Below are positions 17,231-26,559 of a stretch of DNA of 64,000 nt, in pieces. Location: positions 3,658,001 through 3,722,000 of the forward strand of contig NZ_CP009322.1 of the NCBI RefSeq assembly GCF_000959725.1, read 5' to 3'. A program made the position numbers and the translations under genes. This DNA comes from Burkholderia gladioli (GTDB lineage: Bacteria; Pseudomonadota; Gammaproteobacteria; Burkholderiales; Burkholderiaceae). How positions within the stretch are numbered: position 1 is the stretch's first letter; each line of letters starts with the position of its first letter. The notes below the pieces were generated by a model, which did no database searches, was not told the DNA's origin, and saw nothing but the letters and a program-made list of their open reading frames with translations.

Positions 17231-17786
17231 GACGGGCGTCGAGCAGGGCGACGATTTCCTGCGCGGTGGCGGTTTCGCCGAGGCGCGGGAAGATGCGCTC
17301 GAGGCTGTTGGCATGCGCCTCGGGCTTCAGGTCGGTCATCGCGTCGACGGCCAGCGTGACGTTGTAGCCGAGCGCATGCGCGACGCGCGCGGTCGATTCC
17401 ACGCCGATGCTGGTGGCGATGCCGCACAGCACCACCTGGGTGACGCCGGCCTGCTTCAGTTGCGCGTCGAGATCGGTACCGGTGAAGGCGCACCAGCTGC
17501 GCTTGGTGACCAGCAGGTCGTCGGGCTGCTGCTTCAGCTCGGGCAGCAGCTCGGCCCAGTCGGCCGGCAGCGCGCCGCCGCTGTGCGGCTGCTCGTTGCG
17601 GCCCGGCGCCATGCCGGCGACGTTGACCAGCACCACCGGCAGGTGGTGCGCGCGGAACGCATCGATCAGCTTGACCGATTGCTCGACCACGCCGGCCGGC
17701 GAGTGCGCGACGGGCAGCGCGACGATGCCCTTCTGCAGGTCGACGACGATCAGCGCGGTCTTGGAATCGAGGACGGTGGCGGTCAT
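17223..17786 (-). CDS. Isochorismatase-family hydrolase lacking the usual cysteine
   Basis: A 187-residue cysteine-hydrolase-fold protein. Catalytic Asp16 (IVVDLQKG) and Lys95 (VTKRSWCAF) are present, but in the signature CGIATSIGVESTAR the position normally occupied by the nucleophilic Cys is Gly128. True vinyl-ether hydrolases of this superfamily (EntB isochorismatase domain, PhzD) also lack that Cys, whereas nicotinamidases and carbamoylases need it. So amide hydrolysis through a thioester is unlikely. The gene follows MarR by 127 bases and overlaps the MFS start by 8 bases. Confidence 0.88.
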   Translation of the reverse strand: MTATVLDSKTALIVVDLQKGIVALPVAHSPAGVVEQSVKLIDAFRAHHLPVVLVNVAGMAPGRNEQPHSGGALPADWAELLPELKQQPDDLLVTKRSWCAFTGTDLDAQLKQAGVTQVVLCGIATSIGVESTARVAHALGYNVTLAVDAMTDLKPEAHANSLERIFPRLGETATAQEIVALLDARRA

Positions 17787-17913
17787 GGGGAAGCTCCTTC
17801 GGCCTGGGGCCGTTGACGGGGCGAGCCGGCGGCTCGGGGGAACGACGCGGCGTGCATGCGCCGCGCCTCGGGGGGATAGGTGGCGCGATTGGCGCGCCGT
17901 GCGTGTGGCTGCG

Positions 17914-18357
17914 TCAGCGTTCGGCGAGCCGGCGCAGTAGCGGAGTGGCCGCGCGCAGCGCGCTGCGCTCCTCGTCGCTCAGCTGGCGCACCGCTTCCAG
18001 CAGCCAGGCGCGCTTGGCGCTGCGCCGCTGCTGCGAGACGGCCGCGCCGGCGGGCGTGAGCGCGATCAGCCACTGGCGGCCGTCGCTCGGATGCGGCTGG
18101 CGTTCGACCAGCCCCGCCTGTTCGAGCCCGACCACCAGCGCGCCCATCGACTGCGGCTTCATCGATTCGGCGCGCGCGAGATCGGCGGTGGTCAGCGCGC
18201 CATGCCGCTCGATGCGCGAGAGCACGCTGAGCTGGGACAGGTTGTAGTCGCTCGGGTCGACTTCGGAACGCACGCGGCGCACCAACTGACCGATCGCCAG
18301 CGTGAGATCGGCGACGGCGGCTTCGAGCGAGCGTTCGGATTCGGCGGAGGTCGTCAT
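17914..18357 (-). CDS. MarR-family transcriptional regulator
   Basis: A 147-residue winged-helix regulator. LSQLSVLSRIERHGALTTADLARAESMKPQSMGALVVGLEQAGLVERQ is the DNA-binding region, followed by the wing HPSDGRQWLIALTPAGAA. The ATG at 18357 (M-T-T-S-A) is preferred over the upstream one at 18393, which would fall in the promoter region. It heads the minus-strand unit with the isochorismatase-like, MFS and hydrolase genes and probably represses it in the absence of a phenolic ligand, the usual mode for the family. Confidence 0.9.
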   Translation of the reverse strand: MTTSAESERSLEAAVADLTLAIGQLVRRVRSEVDPSDYNLSQLSVLSRIERHGALTTADLARAESMKPQSMGALVVGLEQAGLVERQPHPSDGRQWLIALTPAGAAVSQQRRSAKRAWLLEAVRQLSDEERSALRAATPLLRRLAER

Positions 18358-18806
18358 GGGCGGTATCGTATAAAAAGGAAGGCAAACTTGCAAGGTGGAC
18401 TTCTAATATTTCATGGGGAAAGGTTTTGTATGGGAAATCGAAGGTGACGGAAGGGGAAACGAAGGAGGGAACGGTGCGCTGGGAACAGTGTGAGTCGGGG
18501 GCAGGCCTACGGCGGGATATCCAGGTTGGCGAGCCGCTGGCTGGCCGGCGCTGGCTGCCTAGCCGCAGTGCCTGTCTACTGGATGTTCACCTGTTCATGC
18601 CGGCGCTGCAGGGCTCATTACGCGGCGCGTCGGCGAATCGGAGGATAGGGCGGCTGCAGCGGCTGACCGGGCGCGCTTCGCTGTTTGGGCTGTTTGTCCA
18701 TGGGCTCGGCTTCGCGTGGTCGATCGACCAGCGCGTGTCGCGGCCGCTGGTGGTGCGAACCGCTGCGGTACTCACCGCGTCCGCGTCCGCACCCCGCCGC
18801 CGTCGC
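18358..18806. other. Intergenic region, 449 bases
   Basis: It lies between the 3' end of the polyamine-type ABC operon (18807) and marR. Apart from the marR promoter candidate at its right end I see no supported gene; the stretch between about 18400 and 18480 is A/G-rich. No U-tract terminator was found for the ABC operon. Confidence 0.5.
18365..18394 (-). promoter_or_regulatory. Promoter/operator candidate for marR
   Basis: On the minus strand a TTGCAA (18393-18388) and a TATACG (18372-18367) are separated by 15 bases and lie just upstream of the MarR ATG. The -35-like element is inside the 8-base palindrome CTTGCAAG (18387-18394), a plausible MarR half-palindrome pair for autoregulation. 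Spacing is shorter than ideal, so this is tentative. Confidence 0.35.
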
Positions 18807-19634
18807 TCAGTCCGCGGCCGCCGCGCTGGCGGCACGCGAGCGCCCGTGCAGCCAATTCATGCAACTGAACAGCGCGATCGCGAACGCGATCAGCACGGTG
18901 GCTACGGCCAGGATCGACGGATCGATCTGGTCGCGGATGCCGCTCCACATCTGGCGCGGCACGGTACGTTGGTCGGGGCCGCCGATGAAAAGAATCACGA
19001 TCACCTCGTCGAACGAGGTGGCGAACGCGAACACGCCGCCAGTGGCCACGGCCGGCGCGATGAGCGGCAGCGTCACGCGCCGGAACGTGGTCCACGGCCT
19101 CGCGCCGAGCCCGGCCGAGGCGCGCAGCAGGCTCTGGTCGAACGACAGCAGCGAGGCCGTCACGGTGATCACCACGAACGGCGTGCCGAGCGCCGCGTGC
19201 GCGAGCACCACGCCCAGGTAGGAATTGACGAGCCCGAGCGGCGCGAAGATCAGGTAGAAGCCGGCCGCCACCACCACGATCGGGATGATCATCGGCGAGA
19301 TCAGCAGCGGCATGATCAGCGAGCGGTACGGAAAGTTCTCGCGCGCGAGGCCGAGCGCGGCGAGCGTGCCGAGGCTGGTGGCGATCAGCGTGGAGACCGC
19401 GCCGATGCCGAGGCTGTTGGCGAACGCGCGCTGCCAGTCGGGGCTGCCGAACGCCTGCGCGTACCAGCGCAGAGAGAAACCCTCCATCGGATACGAGAAG
19501 TACGATCCCGAGTTGAACGAGAGCGGAATGATGACGAGGATCGGCGCGACCAGGAAGGCCAGCACGAGCGTGCAATGCACGCGCAGGCCGAGCTTGGCGA
19601 GCCGGATCGACGGAATGCTGTTCGTCAGTTGCAC
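18807..19634 (-). CDS. ABC permease, spermidine/putrescine type (PotC/PotI-like)
   Basis: A 275-residue inner-membrane protein with about six hydrophobic segments. The cytoplasmic EAA-like loop is ASAGLGARPWTTFRRVTLPLIAPAVATGG, and LSFNSGSYFSYPMEGFSLRWYAQAF is typical of the PotC/PotI family. The GTG start at 19634 is chosen because GGGAG lies about 8 bases upstream; no ATG fits the family N-terminus. It is the last gene of a five-gene minus-strand unit (Rieske oxygenase, ATPase, binding protein, two permeases). Confidence 0.92.
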   Translation of the reverse strand: MQLTNSIPSIRLAKLGLRVHCTLVLAFLVAPILVIIPLSFNSGSYFSYPMEGFSLRWYAQAFGSPDWQRAFANSLGIGAVSTLIATSLGTLAALGLARENFPYRSLIMPLLISPMIIPIVVVAAGFYLIFAPLGLVNSYLGVVLAHAALGTPFVVITVTASLLSFDQSLLRASAGLGARPWTTFRRVTLPLIAPAVATGGVFAFATSFDEVIVILFIGGPDQRTVPRQMWSGIRDQIDPSILAVATVLIAFAIALFSCMNWLHGRSRAASAAAAD

Positions 19635-19657
19635 GGTGGGGCTCCCGGGTGGCGCGC

Positions 19658-20929
19658 TCAGCCGAAGCGCAGCCGGTCGACGCCGACCAGCCGGTTGAAG
19701 ATGAAATAGAACACGGCCGTGAAGATCACGAGATAGGCCGACAGCGCGCCGGCCAGCCCCCAGTTCAGCAGTTCGTTGGTCTGCGCGGCGATCAGCTGGC
19801 TGATCATCTCGTCGCCGGCGCCGCCGAGCAGCGCGGGCGTGATGTAGTAGCCGAGCGCGAGCACGAACACGAGGAAGCAGCCGGCTCCCACGCCGGGCAG
19901 TGTCTGCGGCATGTACACGCGCACGAACGCCACCGCCGGATGCGCGCCGAGCGACTGCGCCGCGCGCAGGTAGATCGGCGGCACGCCCTTCATCACCGAA
20001 TAGATCGCGAGGATCATGTACGGCAGCAGCACGTGCGTCATGCCGATCAGCACGCCGGCGCGGTTGAAGATCAGCGGCAGCGGCGCGTCGACGAGGTGCA
20101 GCGACAGCAGCAGGCGGTTGATCACGCCGCCCGGCTGCAGCAGCACGTACCAGGCGGTGGTGCGCACCAGCAGCGAGGTCCAGAACGGGATGATCACGAA
20201 CAGCATCAGCCGGTTGCCCTGCTTGGGCGGCAGGTTCGCGAGCAGCCATGCCACCGGGTAGGCGAGCACGAGGCACAGCAGCGTGACCGTCGCGCTGATC
20301 GACACGGTGCGCGCGAACGCGGCGCGATAGACCGCGCTGTCGGGCGGCACCGCGGCCACCCGGCCATCCGGCGTGACCCGCGCGTCGATGCCGTTGAGCA
20401 GATAGTCGGGCGTCCAGGCCGACGAGGCGCGCTTGAGTAGCCGCCAGGTATCGGGCTGGTCCCAGCGTGCGTCGGCCTGCACGAGCAGCGGCCGCCATGG
20501 GCCGCCGTCGTCGTGGGCGCGCACCGTGCGTGCCGTCTTGAGCAGGAGGCTGCGGAATTCGGACTGGTAGAAGTTCATGCGCCGCGCCGCCTCGCCGAGG
20601 CTGCCGGCCTCGGCGGACGCGCGCAGGCCGGCGGCGAGCGCCGCGAAAGCGGCCTCGTCGGGCACGCCCCGGCCGTCCCACTGGCGCAGCACGCGTGCCA
20701 GTTCGGGCATCGCGCCCGGCACCTCCGGGTTGCGCACGCTGCGCGCGAGCAGGATCGCGATCGGCGCGATGAAGGTGGCGAGCAGGAACACCAGCAGCGG
20801 CAGCGCGAGCAGCAGCGCCTGGATGGCGGCCTTGCGGCGCGCGCGCCGATAGTTGGCCGCCTGGGCCGCGAGCCGGTGTGCCCTGGGTGCGGCCTGCGCC
20901 GCTGGCGCCGGTTGCGGAAGGATCGTCAT
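19658..20929 (-). CDS. ABC permease, spermidine/putrescine type (PotB/PotH-like), with large loop insertion
   Basis: A 423-residue permease, longer than the usual about 300. The extra sequence is a polar region of about 120 residues (about 65-190, including FYQSEFRSLLLKTARTV and RWDQPDTWRLLKRAS) between the first helix and the rest of the transmembrane domain, so it should be a periplasmic loop. The C-terminal half is canonical: AYPVAWLLANLP, TSLLVRTTAWYVLLQPGGVINR, the EAA loop AAQSLGAHPAVAFVRVYMPQTLPGV and a final YFIFNRLVG. It pairs with the PotC-like permease 24 bases downstream. Confidence 0.92.
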   Translation of the reverse strand: MTILPQPAPAAQAAPRAHRLAAQAANYRRARRKAAIQALLLALPLLVFLLATFIAPIAILLARSVRNPEVPGAMPELARVLRQWDGRGVPDEAAFAALAAGLRASAEAGSLGEAARRMNFYQSEFRSLLLKTARTVRAHDDGGPWRPLLVQADARWDQPDTWRLLKRASSAWTPDYLLNGIDARVTPDGRVAAVPPDSAVYRAAFARTVSISATVTLLCLVLAYPVAWLLANLPPKQGNRLMLFVIIPFWTSLLVRTTAWYVLLQPGGVINRLLLSLHLVDAPLPLIFNRAGVLIGMTHVLLPYMILAIYSVMKGVPPIYLRAAQSLGAHPAVAFVRVYMPQTLPGVGAGCFLVFVLALGYYITPALLGGAGDEMISQLIAAQTNELLNWGLAGALSAYLVIFTAVFYFIFNRLVGVDRLRFG

Positions 20930-21008
20930 GAGGCGGAACTCCTGCGCGCCGCTGCCGGGCGGATCGACCGCCCAGGCCGCCGGCGCGCGTGATGGCGTGG
21001 CACGCGGC

Positions 21009-22054
21009 TTACTTGGTCAGCCAGACCTGGAAGCGCTTGCTGATCTCGTCGCCGTTGTCGGCCCAGAAGCCCGCGTTGATCTGCAGCGGCCGCTTGAAGT
21101 TGGCCGGCGCGGTCGGCAGATCGGCCAGGCGCTCCTTCGCGACGAGCGGCAGCGAGTCCTTGCGTGGCGGCGCGTACGCGATGTACTTCGTCAGGTCCGC
21201 GTAGGCCTTCGGCTGCGCGGCGAACGCGATGAACTGCTTGGCCGCGTCGGCATGCTTTGCGCCCTTGGGCACGGCCCACCATTCGTAGTCGTAGAGCTGG
21301 CCGTCCCAGACGATGCGGAACGGCTTCTTGTCCTGGTGCACGGCGCTGTCGATGCGGCCGTTGTAGGCCTGCACCATCGTCACCGCGCCGTCGGCGAGCA
21401 GCTGCGGCGCCTGCGCGCCGGCCTCCCACCAGACGATGCTCGACTTGATGGTGTCGAGCTTGCGGAACGCGCGGTCGAGCCCGGCCGGCGTGGCGAGCGT
21501 CTTGTAGACGTCGGCGGGCGCGACGCCGTCGGCGATCAGCGCCCATTCGAGCGTCACCTTCGGCGACTTGCGCAGGCCGCGCTTGCCGGGGAATTTCTTC
21601 AGGTCGAAGAAGTCGGCGATGGTGGTGGGCGGCGTCTTCAGCTTGGTGGTGTCGTAGGCGTAGACGGTCGACCAGACCATCGCCGCCACCGAGCAGTCGC
21701 GCAGCGCGCCGGGCAGGAAGTCGCTGGTCTTGCCGATCGCCTTGGGGTCGAGCTTTTCGAGCAGGCCCTCGTCGCAGGCGTTGATCGCGTCGTTGGTCTC
21801 CATGTCGACCAGATCCCAGGTCGGATTCTTGGCCTGCTCCATCGCCTGCAGCTTGGCGAGGCCGCCGTCGTAGGACTCGGTCGCGAACTTCGCGCCGGTC
21901 TGCGCGCTGAACGGCTCGAACCAGGCCTGGCGGGCGGCCGTCTCGTAGGCGCCGCCGAAGGTGATGACGGACAGCGTGTCGGCCGCGTGCGAGAGCGCGG
22001 GCAACAGGGCCAGGGCCGCGACAGCCGCGGCGGCGATGCGTGGGGTGGACGTTT

Positions 22055-22058
<4 letters not shown>
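21009..22058 (-). CDS. Periplasmic substrate-binding protein (PotD/PotF-like)
   Basis: A 349-residue binding protein with a Sec signal peptide (AAAAVAALALLPALSHAAD, cleavage after AHA about residue 25). The mature part begins DTLSVITFGGAYETAARQAWFEPFSAQTG, typical of extracellular solute-binding family 1 proteins of the polyamine/opine group. WWAVPKGAKHADAAKQFIAFA is the usual late motif. The ATG overlaps the ATPase stop by 4 bases. The ligand is probably a cationic amine or a quaternary ammonium-like compound given the neighbouring Rieske oxygenase, but that is inference. Confidence 0.9.
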
Positions 22059-23293
<1,235 letters not shown>

Positions 23294-23337
23294 CGTGGTG
23301 CGCTTGCGGGAACGGTGAATCGGGAACGGGCGCGGGC

Positions 23338-24486
23338 TCAGTCGCCCACGCGCGCGGCGAGGTAACGCGCGAAGTCGTAGTTGGGCCGCTCGAGGTGGCT
23401 CAGGTGGCCGGGCGCCGCGAGCGGCGCGTGCACGCCGCGGAACACCGCCTCCACGCCGCGCCGGTCCTCGGCGTTGACCTCGTCGAGCAGCGCCTTGAGC
23501 GTGGCCATGTGGCCGGCCGCGTCGGCGTCGTCGATGAACTCGGGCGAGAGCCCGCCGCCGAAGCGGATCGCGACGCGATCGACGCCGAGCGGCTGCAGCA
23601 CGAGATACCAGAAATAGCCGGGCGTGAGCGTGACGAGGTGGTTCGGGTAGATCGCGAGCAGCGCGGTGGTGCGGCGCCAGTGGCCCTCCAGGCGACGGTT
23701 GTCGGGATGCGCGTTGCCGATCGGCAGCGTCGCTTCCTTGGTGATCCAGTGATAGTTGAAGGCGGGCAGGCCGGGCGGGCATTCCATCTCGTCGAGCTTC
23801 GAGTGCGGGCCGACCGTGGCCCGGTGCAGCATCGGCAGGTGGTAGCTCTCCATGAAGTTCTCGGCGAGCAGTTTCCAGTTGGTGTTCCAGACGTGTTCCT
23901 CGTGGAAGGTCTCCACGTAGTCGCCCATGCCGTAGCGGTCGATCAGCGCGTCCAGCTCGGCCAGCCGGGTGGCCACCGGCGGCGCGGCCTGGTTCAGCGT
24001 CAGATAGATCCAGCCCTGCCAGACCTCGCAGCGCACCGCCGGCAATGCATAGCTATCCTTACAGAAGCCGGCCTGCCGATCCATCATGGGGGCGCCTTGC
24101 AGCCGGCCGTCCAGCGAATAGTTCCAGGCGTGATAGGGACAGACGATGCGGCGCACGTTGCCGCGTCCTTCCAGCAGGACCGACATGCGGTGCAGGCAGA
24201 CGTTCGAGAACGCGCGCAGCGTGCCGTCCTCGGCCCGCAGCACCGCCACCGGCTGGCCGCCGAGGTCGGCCGTCAGATAGTCGCCCGGGTTGGCGAGCGC
24301 GCCGGCGCGGCCCACGCAGAGCCATTCGTCGCGGAAGATCGTCTGCTGCTCGCGCTCGAGGAAGGCCGGCGAGGTGTAGACGGCGGGCGGCATCGCGCGC
24401 GCGTCGTCGAACTCGCGTGCGCAGTTCGACTGCAGTTGCCGGACGATTTCGTCGATGCCGGACGCAGTGGGGTGGGAACGGCTCAT
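23338..24486 (-). CDS. Rieske non-heme iron oxygenase alpha subunit
   Basis: A 382-residue oxygenase. The Rieske cluster ligands are C97-L-H99 and C116-P-Y-H119, and the mononuclear iron region is NWKLLAENFMESYHLPMLHR, with the facial His pair. Overall it resembles the choline monooxygenase/glycine-betaine demethylase (GbcA) branch, enzymes that oxidise quaternary ammonium or N-methyl groups. A reductase partner is not visible nearby. It is first in the ABC operon and is preceded by box A (24547-24592) and the LysR gene at 24585, so it is probably activated by that LysR when the imported compound is present. Confidence 0.92.
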   Translation of the reverse strand: MSRSHPTASGIDEIVRQLQSNCAREFDDARAMPPAVYTSPAFLEREQQTIFRDEWLCVGRAGALANPGDYLTADLGGQPVAVLRAEDGTLRAFSNVCLHRMSVLLEGRGNVRRIVCPYHAWNYSLDGRLQGAPMMDRQAGFCKDSYALPAVRCEVWQGWIYLTLNQAAPPVATRLAELDALIDRYGMGDYVETFHEEHVWNTNWKLLAENFMESYHLPMLHRATVGPHSKLDEMECPPGLPAFNYHWITKEATLPIGNAHPDNRRLEGHWRRTTALLAIYPNHLVTLTPGYFWYLVLQPLGVDRVAIRFGGGLSPEFIDDADAAGHMATLKALLDEVNAEDRRGVEAVFRGVHAPLAAPGHLSHLERPNYDFARYLAARVGD

Positions 24487-24546
24487 CGGACCTCCGAAGC
24501 AACTGCGCTATGCAATGGTCACGAATCTAACAAGTCAAATTACCAG

Positions 24547-24592
24547 TCAAAATATTCTTTTCGGATGTAACGGCCAGTTTTTTCCTATGCAG
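24547..24592 (-). promoter_or_regulatory. 46-bp regulatory box A, upstream of the Rieske/ABC operon
   Basis: Read on the minus strand it starts CTGCATAGGAAAAAAC, has TACAT in the position of the second TGCAT, 22 bases from the first, and then an A-rich GAAAAGAATATTTTGA. It begins inside the last two codons of the LysR gene (GCA TAG) and points at the Rieske gene 60 bases away. It matches boxes at 25587 and 27590; the target is presumably one or both nearby LysR proteins. Confidence 0.75.
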
Positions 24593-25523
24593 TCGCGGGT
24601 ACCTGGCCGTGCAGTTCCGGGATGCTCTGTTCGCAGAACTTCGCGAAGCGCGTGACGAGCTGGCGCGGCTTCATGCTGCGCGACATGGCGATGCCGAGCG
24701 TGGTCGCCGTCACGCTGCCGCGGAACGGCCGGATCACGAAGGTCGCGCCGTCGACGGTGCTGGTCGAGCGCAGCGGGAAGTTCAGGATGCTGAAGCCCAG
24801 GCCGTTCGCCACCATCCCGCGCACCACCTCGGGCTGCGAGGAGCGGAACGTCGGCACGGGGCGCCGGCCCAGCGGATCGAACAGCGCGGCGAAGTATTCG
24901 CGGCTGTGTGGCAGGTCGAGTTGCACGTAGGGTTCGTCGAGCAGGTCGGCCAGTGCCACCTGCTTGCCGCGCGCGAGCCGGTGTTGCGGCGGCAGGATCG
25001 CGTAGGGCGGTAGCGAGACGAGCGGCGTGAACGCGACGTCGTCGGTCAGGTCGAGGCTGTAGGTCAGCGCGATGTCGAGCGTGCCGTCGGCCAGCGCGGT
25101 CAGCAGGTCGTCCTGGTGCGCCTCCGAGGTGCGAAAGCCGACGCCGGCGTGGCCGGCCACGAAGCGGCTCATGATCGCCGGCAGCAGCGGCGGCGCGAGC
25201 GACACCAGGCAGCCGAGCGAAATCGTGCCGGACATGCCGCCGTCGATCTCGCGCGCGGCCGCCTGCAACTCCTCGGCGTTCTTCAGGAGATTGCGCGCCT
25301 GGCCGAGCATGTCGCGGCCGGCCGGCGTCAGCGACAGGCCGCTCGCGTGATGGCGGATGAACAGCTGCACGCCGAACGAGGCTTCGAGTTCGGCGATCGA
25401 GGTCGAGATCGACGGCTGCGAGATATGCAGCTGCCGCGCGGCCGCCGTAAACGACAGCGTTTCCGCCGTGACGACGAAATAGCGCAACTGGCGCAGCGAA
25501 TATCGCAGCGGGATGGTTTCCAT
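24585..25523 (-). CDS. LysR-family regulator 1 (upstream of the Rieske/ABC operon)
   Basis: A 312-residue LysR protein: HTH LRQLRYFVVTAETLSFTAAARQLHISQPSISTSIAELEASFGVQLFIRHHASGLSLT, then a substrate-binding domain (SGTISLGCLVSLAPPLLPAIMSRF). The ATG at 25523 (M-E-T-I-P-L-R-Y) is chosen; upstream codons run through box B. It is a clear paralogue of LysR 2 at 26560, sharing LRQLRYFV, the pattern Q-P-S-I-(S/A) and FGVQL-IRHHA in the HTH. It lies in the same direction as, and just before, the Rieske operon, an arrangement that differs from the usual divergent LysR layout. Confidence 0.93.
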   Translation of the reverse strand: METIPLRYSLRQLRYFVVTAETLSFTAAARQLHISQPSISTSIAELEASFGVQLFIRHHASGLSLTPAGRDMLGQARNLLKNAEELQAAAREIDGGMSGTISLGCLVSLAPPLLPAIMSRFVAGHAGVGFRTSEAHQDDLLTALADGTLDIALTYSLDLTDDVAFTPLVSLPPYAILPPQHRLARGKQVALADLLDEPYVQLDLPHSREYFAALFDPLGRRPVPTFRSSQPEVVRGMVANGLGFSILNFPLRSTSTVDGATFVIRPFRGSVTATTLGIAMSRSMKPRQLVTRFAKFCEQSIPELHGQVPATA

Positions 25524-25586
25524 GACGCCGGCTCCGGTCGGGAAAGCGGGAGGAGGGCGCGCCGACCGAGCGGCGACAGCGTCATT

Positions 25587-25632
25587 CTGCATAGCCAAAA
25601 ACCATGCGGTGCATATTTGAAATGTGTTTTTC
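25587..25632 (+). promoter_or_regulatory. 46-bp regulatory box B, upstream of lysR 1
   Basis: On the plus strand it reads CTGCATAGCCAAAAAC, then a second TGCAT 22 bases after the first (25588 and 25610), and ends in GTGTTTTTC. The first 16 bases are identical to box C. It lies 64 bases upstream of the LysR 1 start but points away from it, so it may serve autoregulation or be a relic of a lost divergent gene. Confidence 0.75.
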
Positions 25633-25694
25633 GCCGGGCCGCGCGCGACGTACATTTTTCGGGGGGCGGCGGCCGGTAGTTCGGGAGGTCGAAT

Positions 25695-26489
25695 TCAGCC
25701 GACGAATGGAAACAGCGGTTCCGGCAGCGGATCGCCGTGCCGGAGCGTGGCCGCCAGCTCCGGATACGGCGGCGAGGTTTCGCCGCCGCGCTCGACGTAG
25801 ACTGCCTCGTCGCCGAGCCAGCGCCATGACACCACGCGTCGCGAGCGCTGCGACGAGGCATTGCCGGGGGCGCCATGCACGGTGTGGAAATCGAAGGCGA
25901 TCGCGTCGCCCGGCTCGAGATCCCAGCCGAGGATGGTGTAGGCCGCGCGGTTGCCGTCAATGTCGGGCATCGGTTCGAGCTGCGCCGAATCGTGGTCGTA
26001 GTCGACGCCGCTGAACTTGCGCGGCCGGAACAGCTTGCCCCAGCGATGCGAGCCGGCGACGAATTCCACGCAGGTGTCGCGCGGCACCGGGTCCAGCGGA
26101 ATCCACAGGCTGACCGACTGCGCGGCGCTCACGCAGTAATAGGGTTCGTCGTGGTGCCACGGCGTGACGCGCTCCGCGCCGGCTTCCTTGACGAGCACGT
26201 GCTCGTGGAAGATCCGCGCGCGGCGCGAGCCCATCAGCGTGCGCGCCACGGCCGCCGCCGGGCCTTGCTCGACGAAGCGGCGGAACGGCGCGATGCGCTG
26301 CCAGTTGGCGTAGTCGCCGAAGAAGCGGCCCTGCTCGCGGCCCGGCGAATAGTTGCGGAAGTAGGGGCCGGGTTCGCGTTCGTTTTGCGCCACGCCGTCG
26401 CGCAAGGTGTCGATCCAGTCGGCAAAGGCGCCACGCACCACCACGGCGCCGTCGCGCGCGAAGGCCTGGCGGGTGTCATCGGTCAGCAT
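25695..26489 (-). CDS. Phytanoyl-CoA dioxygenase-family 2-oxoglutarate/Fe(II) oxygenase
   Basis: A 264-residue oxygenase. The metal-binding H-x-D is in TPWHHDEPYYCVS (about H112/H113 and D114), the distal His in FDFHTVHGAPGN and the 2-oxoglutarate-binding Arg in RRVVSWRW. The ATG at 26489 (M-L-T-D-D) has GGAG 8 bases upstream. Members hydroxylate small amino-acid-like or acyl compounds (PhyH, EctD). The gene lies between two LysR genes, transcribed toward LysR 1, and presumably acts on the compound imported by one of the neighbouring ABC systems. Confidence 0.9.
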   Translation of the reverse strand: MLTDDTRQAFARDGAVVVRGAFADWIDTLRDGVAQNEREPGPYFRNYSPGREQGRFFGDYANWQRIAPFRRFVEQGPAAAVARTLMGSRRARIFHEHVLVKEAGAERVTPWHHDEPYYCVSAAQSVSLWIPLDPVPRDTCVEFVAGSHRWGKLFRPRKFSGVDYDHDSAQLEPMPDIDGNRAAYTILGWDLEPGDAIAFDFHTVHGAPGNASSQRSRRVVSWRWLGDEAVYVERGGETSPPYPELAATLRHGDPLPEPLFPFVG

Positions 26490-26559
26490 CGGATTCGCTC
26501 CGCGGAAGAAAGGTGATCGGTGAGAGGATCGTGGCACGGAACATTCGGGAGGACCGACG

